The translations under genes were made by a program, and so were the position numbers. From Actinomycetota bacterium (GTDB taxonomy: Bacteria > Actinomycetota > Humimicrobiia > Humimicrobiales > Humimicrobiaceae): DNA of 5,890 bases. The DNA lies in contig JAQVHC010000078.1 of the NCBI GenBank assembly GCA_028696435.1, positions 1 to 5,890 of the forward strand, written 5' to 3'. Every line of letters starts with the position of its first letter. Position 1 is the stretch's first letter. Of the stretch, positions 1 to 5,890 are shown piece by piece. Below the pieces are notes generated by a model. It was given only the letters and a program-made list of their open reading frames with translations. It was not told the origin of the DNA and made no database searches.

Positions 1-1192
1 TTAATACCAGATTACCGGTTTTTATTTCATTTTCACCAATTATAATAACAAAGCTATAGCCATTTTTTTCAGCTAATTTTATTTCTTTTTTTATACCCCT
101 GTTATTAAAATTAATATCACATACTACTCCTGAGTCCCTGAGATATTTTAAAACTTTTAAAGAATGAAACTGGCATTTTCTATCCATAGCAATTATATAA
201 ATTCCGGGAAGATCCCTGCCCTTTTTATAGCTTAATTTTAACTGTTTCATTAGCATAATTATCCTATCTACACCAACCGCAAATCCTGTTGCCGGTAAAT
301 CAGGGCCTCCGAGCTCCTTTAATAAATTATCATATCTTCCTCCACCCCCAAGAGCATTTTGTTCACTTTTAAGGTCCTCAGAAATAATTTCAAAGACCGT
401 TCCGGTGTAATAATCAAAACCTCTTACAAGAGTTTTATCAATTGTATAATCTATCTTCAATTCTTCTAAACATTCAAGTATTTCTTTAAACTTCTCTTTA
501 CAGTCATCACATAAAAATGGATATATTTCAGGTGAATCTTTTAAAATATTAATACATTCACTTTTTTTACAATCAAAAATTCTCATTGCATTTTTATCAA
601 ATCTATTCCTGCAATCGTCACAGAGCTTTTCTATCCGGGGTTCGAGGTATTTTTTAAACTCGATAAGAAATTTTTCTCTGCATTTGTTGCATCCTATACT
701 GTTTACTTTAAATACGAGCTTCCTGAACCCAAGCTTTTCAAAAAGAGAATTTAAAATCCACATAATTTCTACATCTATAATCGGGTTATCCGTACCTATA
801 GCTTCTACTCCTATTTGCCAGAATTCTCTCATTCTCCCTTTCTGCGGTCTTTCATATCTGAACATATTGCCTTCGTAAAAAAGCTTTAGAGGGAGATTTT
901 CAACATACATTTTATTTTCTATTACAGCTCTGGCGATTGATGCTGTACCTTCCGGCCTTAATGTTAACGACCTGCCCTTTCTGTCCTGAAAAGTATACAT
1001 TTCCTTACTGACTATATCGCTCCCCTCACCTATGCTCCTGCTAAAAACAGCAGTATGCTCAAATACAGGGGTTATTATTTCCTTATAATTAAATACTTCA
1101 AATATTTTCCGTGCGGTGCTGGATATATAATTTCTGTATTCTACATTTTCTCCATATATATCTGTTGTTCCTCTCGGACGGTTAATATTCAA
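1..1192 (-). CDS. hisS: Histidyl-tRNA synthetase (HisRS), 3' end cut by the window edge
   Basis: Cytoplasmic class II aminoacyl-tRNA synthetase that activates histidine with ATP and charges tRNA-His. I translated 397 residues by hand; the frame is still open at base 1, and about 25 residues of a usual ~420 are missing. Visible order: N-terminal PRGTTDI (residues 6-12); class II motif 1 region with PVFEHT (42-47); TLRPEGT (77-83); motif 2 FRYERPQKGR (111-120) followed by REFWQIGVEAIG; histidine-specific LVRGFDYYTG (255-264) and GGGGRYD (282-288); motif 3 GFAVGVDR (303-310); then the start of the anticodon-binding domain with an IIIGENE stretch. The insert between motif 2 and LVRGFDYYTG has four cysteine pairs (C168/C171, C191/C194, C208/C212, C228/C231), a pattern I associate with Gram-positive-type HisRS and possible metal binding. 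The start is TTG at 1192-1190: an in-frame TGA lies 6 bases upstream, and the next Met (residue 65) would remove motif 1. It is the last gene visible of the cluster. Confidence 0.96.
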   Translation of the reverse strand, partial: MNINRPRGTTDIYGENVEYRNYISSTARKIFEVFNYKEIITPVFEHTAVFSRSIGEGSDIVSKEMYTFQDRKGRSLTLRPEGTASIARAVIENKMYVENLPLKLFYEGNMFRYERPQKGRMREFWQIGVEAIGTDNPIIDVEIMWILNSLFEKLGFRKLVFKVNSIGCNKCREKFLIEFKKYLEPRIEKLCDDCRNRFDKNAMRIFDCKKSECINILKDSPEIYPFLCDDCKEKFKEILECLEELKIDYTIDKTLVRGFDYYTGTVFEIISEDLKSEQNALGGGGRYDNLLKELGGPDLPATGFAVGVDRIIMLMKQLKLSYKKGRDLPGIYIIAMDRKCQFHSLKVLKYLRDSGVVCDINFNNRGIKKEIKLAEKNGYSFVIIIGENEIKTGNLVL

Positions 1193-1296
1193 TACAAATC
1201 ACCATTTTCCTTCTCACTTTTCTTTTATTTACCTGTTTAATTATTCAGTTATTTTATTATCCAGTCTAACTGTATGGCCCATCATTCATTTCATTA
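1193..1296 (-). other. Spacer between the MBL hydrolase gene and hisS
   Basis: These 104 bp contain two further in-frame stops directly behind the hydrolase stop and the hisS ribosome binding site. I see no stem followed by a T-run that would act as an intrinsic terminator, no T-box leader (too short, and no recognisable T-box core), and no convincing -35/-10 pair. The best inverted repeat is CAGTTA/TAACTG (1246-1251 and 1267-1272) with a 15-nt loop, which is weak. Read-through transcription from the hydrolase gene into hisS is the simplest reading. Confidence 0.5.
1198..1203 (-). promoter_or_regulatory. Shine-Dalgarno sequence deciding the TTG start of hisS
   Basis: Reading the minus strand, GGTGAT lies 5 nt before the TTG at 1192-1190. 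It matches the anti-Shine-Dalgarno complement GGAGGTGAT well and supports the non-ATG start. The in-frame stop TGA (1201-1199) lies inside this site, so no longer N-terminus is possible. A second purine-rich stretch, GAGAAGGA, lies about 15 nt from the TTG, too far to serve it directly. Confidence 0.6.
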
Positions 1297-1299
1297 TCA
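1291..1299 (-). other. Three consecutive in-frame stop codons ending the MBL gene
   Basis: Read on the minus strand, the hydrolase ends GTT TGA TAA TGA: the stop at 1299-1297 is followed directly by TAA (1296-1294) and TGA (1293-1291) in the same frame. This gives a leak-proof end of translation ahead of hisS. It could equally be chance in A+T-rich DNA. Confidence 0.9.
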
Positions 1300-1956
1300 A
1301 ACATCTATTTCATCATCAACCCCACTACCTGCTTTTAAAAAATCATCTCCAAGATAATAATTTGTCCTCAGCTCATATTCAAGTGTGCTTTCCTGTCCGT
1401 GGCCAGGATATATTTTTAGCCGGTAATCCATATTTTTTAATTTTGCCAGTGACTTTTTTATCTGAATTATACTTCCACCCGGCAGGTCAGTTCTTCCTGC
1501 TGAGCCCTTAAAAAGCAGGTCTCCTGTAAAAAGAGTATCCTCTACTTTTAGCATTATGCTACCGGGGGTATGCCCCGGAACATTTATAATTTCGATTCCC
1601 AGTGATAAAAAACGATTGTAATCCTCTTCTTTTATTAAATTATAAGTTTTTAATGATAATTCATTTTCACCAAAAAATGAAGAACAATTCTTTAGTGGGT
1701 CCGTAATTATCTGCTCCTCAAGCTCATGTATATAAAACGGTATATCATAATAAGAGATTATGTCATTTACTGCACCTATATGGTCGTAATGACCGTGGGT
1801 ATTTAATATAAAATCCGGTTTTATGCCGGATTTCTCAAGATTTTTTTTAATGACCATAAATTCAGCACCCGGATCTATTATTACATTTACATTATCCAGT
1901 GACAGTATATAACAATTAACTTTAAAAATGCCTAATTCTAATTTTAATAATCTCAA
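1297..1956 (-). CDS. Metallo-beta-lactamase-fold hydrolase, glyoxalase II-like (YcbL/YqgX type)
   Basis: A 219-residue cytoplasmic protein with no signal peptide or membrane segment. The dinuclear metal site of the glyoxalase II-like branch is complete: THGHYDH (H54, H56, D58, H59), H129 in VPGHTPGS, the bridging D146 in FTGDLLF, and H186 in YPGHG. The segment GSAGRTDLPGG (151-161) and the final LRTNYYL block are typical of single-domain YcbL/YqgX-like proteins, which lack the C-terminal glutathione-binding domain of classical glyoxalase II. The natural substrate cannot be read from sequence: thioester hydrolysis (S-lactoylglutathione type) is known in relatives, and persulfide dioxygenases share the fold. 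The C-terminus is a short acidic tail, DDEIDV. The predicted start is TTG at 1956-1954, 9 bp after the rel stop and in the same frame; a CTG two codons earlier is a conceivable alternative. Short spacing implies cotranscription, and probably translational coupling, with rel. Confidence 0.93.
   Translation of the reverse strand: MRLLKLELGIFKVNCYILSLDNVNVIIDPGAEFMVIKKNLEKSGIKPDFILNTHGHYDHIGAVNDIISYYDIPFYIHELEEQIITDPLKNCSSFFGENELSLKTYNLIKEEDYNRFLSLGIEIINVPGHTPGSIMLKVEDTLFTGDLLFKGSAGRTDLPGGSIIQIKKSLAKLKNMDYRLKIYPGHGQESTLEYELRTNYYLGDDFLKAGSGVDDEIDV
1811..1833 (-). repeat. Perfect 8-bp inverted repeat inside the MBL gene
   Basis: AAATCCGG (1811-1818) and CCGGATTT (1826-1833) are exact inverted copies around a 7-nt loop. 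On the mRNA strand the stem is followed by TATATT, which is U-rich but not a clean U-run. On the plus strand a run of eight T lies 8 nt beyond the stem (1841-1848). It encodes the variable KSGIKPDF segment just before the metal-binding THGHYDH motif, so it is not forced by a conserved protein motif. Any function is unproven. Confidence 0.5.
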
Positions 1957-1965
1957 AAGCAGTAT

Positions 1966-4176
1966 TTACTTTCCGGGTAGCACTCTAAAGGCATCATAAA
2001 CCGAATCCACCTGTTTTATATTGTTAATGACATCCTTTAGAATGTATTTATTGTTAATTTCTATTAAAAACCTGAATTTTATGTGGCCGCTCTTACGTGT
2101 TTTTATAGTATTGGCTCTGACTATATTCAGGTCATATTCACTTATGACATTCGTAATATCACGAAGCAGCTTTGTTCTGTCAAGCGCTTCTATCTGAATT
2201 TCCGCATTGAACTTATATGGTGCTTTTTTATCCCATGAAACATCTATAAACCTTTCTTTCTCAGCGTTCATTAGTGTGGTTAAATTAGTGCAATCTGCTC
2301 TATGAACAGAAATTCCTTTACCTCTCGTGATATATCCCACAATTTCGTCACCCGGAACAGGATTGCAGCATCTTGCTATAGTTACCAGCACTTTTTCCAT
2401 TCCTTTTACTTTTATACCCGTGCTTTCTTTATCCACAGATTCTTTTCTATGTATATCCTCAATAGTTAATTCTTTTTGAGGCTCTTCCTCGCTAAGCTTT
2501 TTCACTATCTTGGTGAAAACCTGATGCGCTGAAACCTTGTGTGAGCCAATATTCCTGAAAAGACTTTCGGATTTATCAAAATTCATCTCTGCTGATATTT
2601 CATCAAAAATATCCATTGGCACACTTTTAAAAGAAAGTCCATTTTTTCTCAGAACTTTTAGCATTATGTCCCTGCCGGTGTTATATGTTTCCTGTCTCTC
2701 TTCTTTACTGAACCATTGCTTTATCTTATTACGCGCCCTGGTTGTTTTAACTATATTAAGCCAGTCCCTGCTCGGGCCTTTTTTGTTTTTGGATACTATT
2801 ATTTCTACTATATCTCCATTCTCCAGGACAGTTTCAATTGGAACCATACTGCCGTTTATTTTAGCACCTATGATATTGTGCCCTATATCTGTATGTATCT
2901 GATATGCAAAATCTATAGTTGTCGCACCACGTGGTAGATTTATCACTTTGCCTTTCGGGGTAAATACAAATACTTCCTCTTCAAATAAATCAAGTTTTAA
3001 AAATTCCATATAATCCCGGGGGTCTTTTAATTCTTTCTGCCAGTCCAGTATCTGTCTGATCCAGGCCACTCTTTTGTCAAATTCACTTAACTTTTGAGGC
3101 GCACCTTCTTTATATTTGTAGTGGGCAGCAATACCGTATTCAGCAATTTTATGCATTTCAAATGTTCTTATCTGTATCTCGAGAGGCTTGCCTTTAGGGC
3201 CGATCACTGTTGTATGCAGTGATTGGTACATATTAAATTTAGGATTTGCAATAAAATCTCTGAATCTTCCCGGCACAGGTTTCCATAATGTGTGTATAAT
3301 TCCCAGAACTTCATAACAATTCTTTACGTCATTTACTATTATCCTAATTGCAATTATGTCGTAAATATCTTCAAACTTTCTATTTTGCTTCGTAATTTTA
3401 TTGTAAACACTATAATAATTTTTAATTCTTCCACTTATATCCGCAGAAATATTTATTTCCTTTAGTTTTTTATTAACGATGTCTATAGCTTCATTAATTA
3501 ATGACTTTCTCTCTTCAAGCCTTTCATCAATCATGGCTTTTATTTTTTCGTATTCTTTCGGGTAAAGATACTTAAAGCTTAGATCTTCCAGCTCTGATTT
3601 TATCTGATATATTCCCAGTCTGTGCGCGATCGGCGCATAAATTTCGAGCGTCTCAATTGAATTTTTCTCTCTTTTTTCTTTGTCCAGTGAATACAGGGTT
3701 CTCATATTGTGGAGCCTATCGGCAAGTTTTACCAGTATTATTCGCACATCTTCAGACATTGCAATTATCATTTTTCTTATATTGTTTACCTGCTGCTCTT
3801 CCTTACTATCAAATACAATTTTATCCAGCTTTGTAACTCCGTTTATAATATTTGCAATTTGCTGCCCGAAATCCTTTTTAGCCATTTCAAGGCTGTACTG
3901 CGTATCTTCAATTACATCATGCAGTATAGCTGCTGCTATAGATACCTGGTCAAGTTCAATATCAGCCAGGATTCTTGCTACTTCAAGAGGATGAATTATA
4001 AAAGGTTCCCCTGTTTTTCTATATTGATCCTTATGATACTTTTTTGAAGTCAGATAAGCTTTATCAAGCAGTGTCTCATCTACATCAGGATTGTAAGACT
4101 TGATTTTCTTGATCAAATCTTTATACATAAGATCCGTATTTACATTTTTAGTTTTATCGTTAACTTTTAAACCCAT
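1966..4176 (-). CDS. rel: Bifunctional (p)ppGpp synthetase/hydrolase, long RSH enzyme
   Basis: At 736 residues this is full length for a long RelA/SpoT homologue, the ribosome-associated stringent-response enzyme that makes (p)ppGpp from ATP and GTP/GDP and also degrades it. HD hydrolase domain (about 40-200): R53, H62, HD 86-87, ED 90-91, D153 and N157 match the known catalytic and Mn-binding set, so hydrolysis should be active. Synthetase domain (about 240-355): R250, K252, K260, D273, Y317, H321 and E333 (in EIQIRT) are present. The RFRD at 304-307 is of the basic RxKD type found in bifunctional enzymes, with Lys to Arg, not the acidic motif of monofunctional RelA. A TGS domain follows (about 400-462), then a helical region, a zinc-finger-like region with CC 603-604, H625 and C629, and an ACT domain (about 655-736). 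The ATG at 4176 has no clear Shine-Dalgarno; Met17 (4128-4126) is an alternative but its GGAT is only 3 nt away. relA is another common name. Confidence 0.97.
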   Translation of the reverse strand: MGLKVNDKTKNVNTDLMYKDLIKKIKSYNPDVDETLLDKAYLTSKKYHKDQYRKTGEPFIIHPLEVARILADIELDQVSIAAAILHDVIEDTQYSLEMAKKDFGQQIANIINGVTKLDKIVFDSKEEQQVNNIRKMIIAMSEDVRIILVKLADRLHNMRTLYSLDKEKREKNSIETLEIYAPIAHRLGIYQIKSELEDLSFKYLYPKEYEKIKAMIDERLEERKSLINEAIDIVNKKLKEINISADISGRIKNYYSVYNKITKQNRKFEDIYDIIAIRIIVNDVKNCYEVLGIIHTLWKPVPGRFRDFIANPKFNMYQSLHTTVIGPKGKPLEIQIRTFEMHKIAEYGIAAHYKYKEGAPQKLSEFDKRVAWIRQILDWQKELKDPRDYMEFLKLDLFEEEVFVFTPKGKVINLPRGATTIDFAYQIHTDIGHNIIGAKINGSMVPIETVLENGDIVEIIVSKNKKGPSRDWLNIVKTTRARNKIKQWFSKEERQETYNTGRDIMLKVLRKNGLSFKSVPMDIFDEISAEMNFDKSESLFRNIGSHKVSAHQVFTKIVKKLSEEEPQKELTIEDIHRKESVDKESTGIKVKGMEKVLVTIARCCNPVPGDEIVGYITRGKGISVHRADCTNLTTLMNAEKERFIDVSWDKKAPYKFNAEIQIEALDRTKLLRDITNVISEYDLNIVRANTIKTRKSGHIKFRFLIEINNKYILKDVINNIKQVDSVYDAFRVLPGK
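1969..1974 (-). promoter_or_regulatory. Candidate ribosome binding site for the MBL gene, inside the rel 3' end
   Basis: GGAAAG forms the last two sense codons of rel (Gly-Lys), directly before its TAA stop. The spacing is 12 nt to the TTG start at 1956 and 6 nt to the CTG at 1962-1960. The site is moderate, and ribosomes finishing rel would cover it, which suggests coupled translation. Confidence 0.4.
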
Positions 4177-4252
4177 TTTTTCATTAAATTTTTATTTAAT
4201 TTTTATTTTTCTATATTAGTATGTATATTATTATAAAACATTTTAAGCTACA
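4177..4252 (-). promoter_or_regulatory. Very A+T-rich recJ-rel spacer and rel leader, possible promoter
   Basis: This 76-bp gap holds only 8 G or C bases (about 10%), far below the flanking genes. On the minus strand a perfect TATAAT occurs at 4235-4230, about 54 nt before the rel ATG. At 17-18 bp upstream there is only TTTTAG/GTTTTA, a poor -35. Such hexamers arise easily by chance in this composition, so a dedicated rel promoter is possible but unproven. There is no hairpin plus T-run that would terminate recJ transcripts, and no recognisable apt gene, which often sits here in related clusters. No Shine-Dalgarno is visible before the rel ATG; the preceding bases are TTTAATGAAAAA. Confidence 0.3.
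4187..4208. repeat. Perfect tandem repeat, 2 x 11 bp, in the rel leader
   Basis: On the plus strand AATTTTTATTT occurs twice head to tail (4187-4197 and 4198-4208). In the mRNA sense this is AAATAAAAATT twice, ending about 10 nt before the rel start codon. The period is close to one helical turn, giving phased A/T tracts. It is low-complexity sequence, so slippage is the simplest origin. Confidence 0.6.
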
Positions 4253-5890
4253 CTAAAACAAATCAAGAATTACCAGTTGAACAGCACTAAAATTCCCCCT
4301 GTTGTTTTCTTTAATTTTATATAATATATTGATTTTTTTATTCTTTATAATTTTATTTTTTGCCTTATCATCTACTCCAAACATTATAGCATCCATAGTA
4401 ATACCACCCTGTTTCAACTTTAATCTTATATGTTTTTCATCCGACAGGAATGAAAAATCATCTATTGTGCAATTTGTTGTGACAAAACAGGGTTCCGGAT
4501 TTCCACAGCCGAAGGGTTTTAATAGATTAATTTCTCTTATGATTCCGCCGGCTATATCATTAAAGTTTATCTCCATATCAAAAATAAACTTTTTTTTAAC
4601 ATCCTGTATTTTTAAATTCTCACAGGCTATTTTCATAAAATTATCGCAGAAAGTTTCATAATTTGAAACATCCATAGTTATACCACATGCAAGTCTGTGT
4701 CCCCCAAAACTCTCAAACAAGTCACTGCATAGGACAAGATTTCCATGTAAATCAAATTTATCAATGCTTCTTCCCGAACCTTTAAGCTTCCCTTTTGTTT
4801 CTTTAAATAATATTGCTGGAATATTAAATTCTCTTACAATATTAGATGCAACTACTCCAAGTACTCCTTCATTCCAGTTTTCTGATCTGTCTATAAATAT
4901 TCTCTTTTCAGCTACAATTTTTTCAAAATCATTATTTTCCACTATTTCATCAAAAATATTTTTCTGTATTTCCTGTCTTTCTTTATTAAAACAGTTAAGC
5001 TCATCTACTATTCTGTCAACGATATCTCCATCATCCTCTGTCAGAAGCTCGAAGCTGCTCCTTGCATTTTTAACTCTTCCTGAAGCATTTAGCCTGGGGG
5101 CTATTATAAACCCTATATCATGCTCATCCAGGTATTTTTTATCCTGCATTAATGTACCTATCATTTTTTTAAGCCCGGGGTTTACAGTTTTTTTAAGAAC
5201 AGCAAGACCTCTTTTTACTATTATTCTGTTCTCATCAATTAAAGGCATTATATCGGCTATTGTGGATATGGCAACCAGGTCAAGCATTTCCGTAAGATAT
5301 CCCTTTTCAAATTTCTTTTTCCGTTCATCATCCAGTTCCCTCAGAACACCTGTTATAAATTTAAAAGTAACAGCTGCTCCGCTTAAGTATCTGAATGGAT
5401 ATGCAGAATTTTTGAGCCCGGGGTTAATTACTATATACCTGTGGGATTCTGTATCCAGTTCTGCTGTCTGGTTATGATGGTCGCACACTATAACATCGGG
5501 AGTTTTGTTATCCATTACAAATTTCTGAACTTTCACACTGTTAGTACCGCAATCCACAGAAATTACAAGATCATATTTGCATTCATTTGAAATTTTTCTA
5601 AAAAAGTTTATTGATAAATCATATCCTTCGTTAAAACGATCGGGAATATAGACATCCGCTTCCAGACCGAGGTCTTTTAAAAATTTATACATGAGTGAGG
5701 CACTTATAACACCATCGGCATCATAATCCCCGAATATCAGGATTTTTTCTTTTTTTTCTATTGCTTCTTTTACTCTTTTTATGCCTTCCCTGATACCGGG
5801 CAGTTTCATAGGATTATGAAGATTTCCAAGAGAAGGATTTAGAAACAGGCTTACATCCTTTTCTTCTATAACACCCCTTTTGGCAAGAAG
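4253..5890 (-). CDS. recJ: Single-stranded-DNA-specific exonuclease RecJ, 5' end cut by the window edge
   Basis: 5'-3' single-strand DNA exonuclease of the DHH family, acting in recombination, mismatch and base-excision repair. The frame is open to the window edge; 545 residues are visible, beginning LLAKRGVIEE, so roughly 25-40 N-terminal residues are missing. The internal ATG at 5809 is not the start, because the preceding residues (FLNPSLGNLHNP) are typical RecJ sequence. Fragment numbering: motif DYDADG (55-60), VDCG with D113, DHH (137-139) and TIADIMPL with D213 form the two-metal catalytic core. The DHHA1 part shows PRLNASGR (265-272), NKERQEIQ, GSGRS (371-375), DLHG and the GGH loop (396-398). 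The C-terminal OB-like domain has FGCGNPEP (460-467). One deviation: WNEGVLG at 339-345, where RecJ usually has WHxGVxG. It ends with TAG, 76 bp before rel. Confidence 0.96.
   Translation of the reverse strand, partial: LLAKRGVIEEKDVSLFLNPSLGNLHNPMKLPGIREGIKRVKEAIEKKEKILIFGDYDADGVISASLMYKFLKDLGLEADVYIPDRFNEGYDLSINFFRKISNECKYDLVISVDCGTNSVKVQKFVMDNKTPDVIVCDHHNQTAELDTESHRYIVINPGLKNSAYPFRYLSGAAVTFKFITGVLRELDDERKKKFEKGYLTEMLDLVAISTIADIMPLIDENRIIVKRGLAVLKKTVNPGLKKMIGTLMQDKKYLDEHDIGFIIAPRLNASGRVKNARSSFELLTEDDGDIVDRIVDELNCFNKERQEIQKNIFDEIVENNDFEKIVAEKRIFIDRSENWNEGVLGVVASNIVREFNIPAILFKETKGKLKGSGRSIDKFDLHGNLVLCSDLFESFGGHRLACGITMDVSNYETFCDNFMKIACENLKIQDVKKKFIFDMEINFNDIAGGIIREINLLKPFGCGNPEPCFVTTNCTIDDFSFLSDEKHIRLKLKQGGITMDAIMFGVDDKAKNKIIKNKKINILYKIKENNRGNFSAVQLVILDLF

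Noticed and set aside
1246..1272. CAGTTA/TAACTG inverted repeat between the MBL gene and hisS, as a terminator
   Set aside because: The stem is short and A/T-containing, the loop is 15 nt, and no T-run follows on the coding strand.
1193..1296. T-box leader for hisS
   Set aside because: The spacer is only 104 bp, too short for a T-box, and has no specifier stem, T-box core or terminator/antiterminator pair.
1562..1578. All-G/C 6-bp hairpin CCGGGG/CCCCGG with a 5-nt loop
   Set aside because: It encodes the conserved VPGHTPG metal-site motif; the repeated Pro-Gly codons on both sides of the histidine create the symmetry.
3203..3223. Perfect 7-bp inverted repeat ATCACTG/CAGTGAT with a 7-nt loop
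   Set aside because: It falls in the strongly conserved SLHTTVI part of the Rel synthetase domain, so protein constraint plus chance explains it.
5171..5430. Near-identical segments AGCCCGGGGTT at about 5172 and 5414
   Set aside because: Both encode Asn-Pro-Gly-Leu-Lys in RecJ; short repeated peptide with similar codons, with no repeat extending beyond it.
4764..5477. 237-codon open frame on the plus strand opposite recJ, and shorter plus-strand frames opposite rel and hisS
   Set aside because: They lie antisense to well-supported genes, are rich in Ser/Leu/Ile/Phe from complementing A+T-rich codons, show no recognisable domain, and have no convincing ribosome binding site.

Overview
The window is A+T-rich bacterial DNA, densely coding on the minus strand only. 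Reading in the direction of transcription (high to low coordinates), it holds the single-strand exonuclease RecJ (start lies beyond the right edge), a 76-bp very A+T-rich spacer, a full-length bifunctional (p)ppGpp synthetase/hydrolase of the Rel/Spo family, a small metallo-beta-lactamase-fold hydrolase that follows after only 9 bp, a 104-bp spacer, and histidyl-tRNA synthetase (its last ~25 codons lie beyond the left edge). I found no RNA gene, mobile element, CRISPR array or phage gene, and no convincing plus-strand gene.

The order recJ - rel - MBL hydrolase - hisS is a reduced form of a housekeeping cluster known from Gram-positive bacteria (recJ - apt - rel - dtd - MBL - ... - hisS - aspS). 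Here apt is absent between recJ and rel, and dtd is absent between rel and the hydrolase. The low G+C, the TTG starts and the cysteine-rich insert in HisRS fit a Gram-positive-type lineage. Parts of Rel (the synthetase core around WKPVPGRF and NMYQSLHTT, and the ACT segment EALDRTKLL) read to me like actinobacterial Rel. A low-G+C actinobacterial or clostridial relative, perhaps uncultured, is therefore my best guess. This is inference from memory; no search was run.

Functionally these are core genes: DNA repair (RecJ), the stringent response (Rel), a probable thioester or other small-molecule hydrolase (MBL) and tRNA charging (HisRS). The link between amino-acid starvation sensing and aminoacyl-tRNA supply is plausible, but the linkage may be no more than ancestral gene order. 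All active-site motifs checked are present. The small oddities are in expression signals: TTG starts for two genes, a rel start with no visible Shine-Dalgarno sequence behind an ~10% G+C leader carrying a perfect 2 x 11-bp tandem repeat, rel and the hydrolase in the same frame separated by a single TAA, and three consecutive in-frame stops after the hydrolase. I see no evidence of an undescribed system here.
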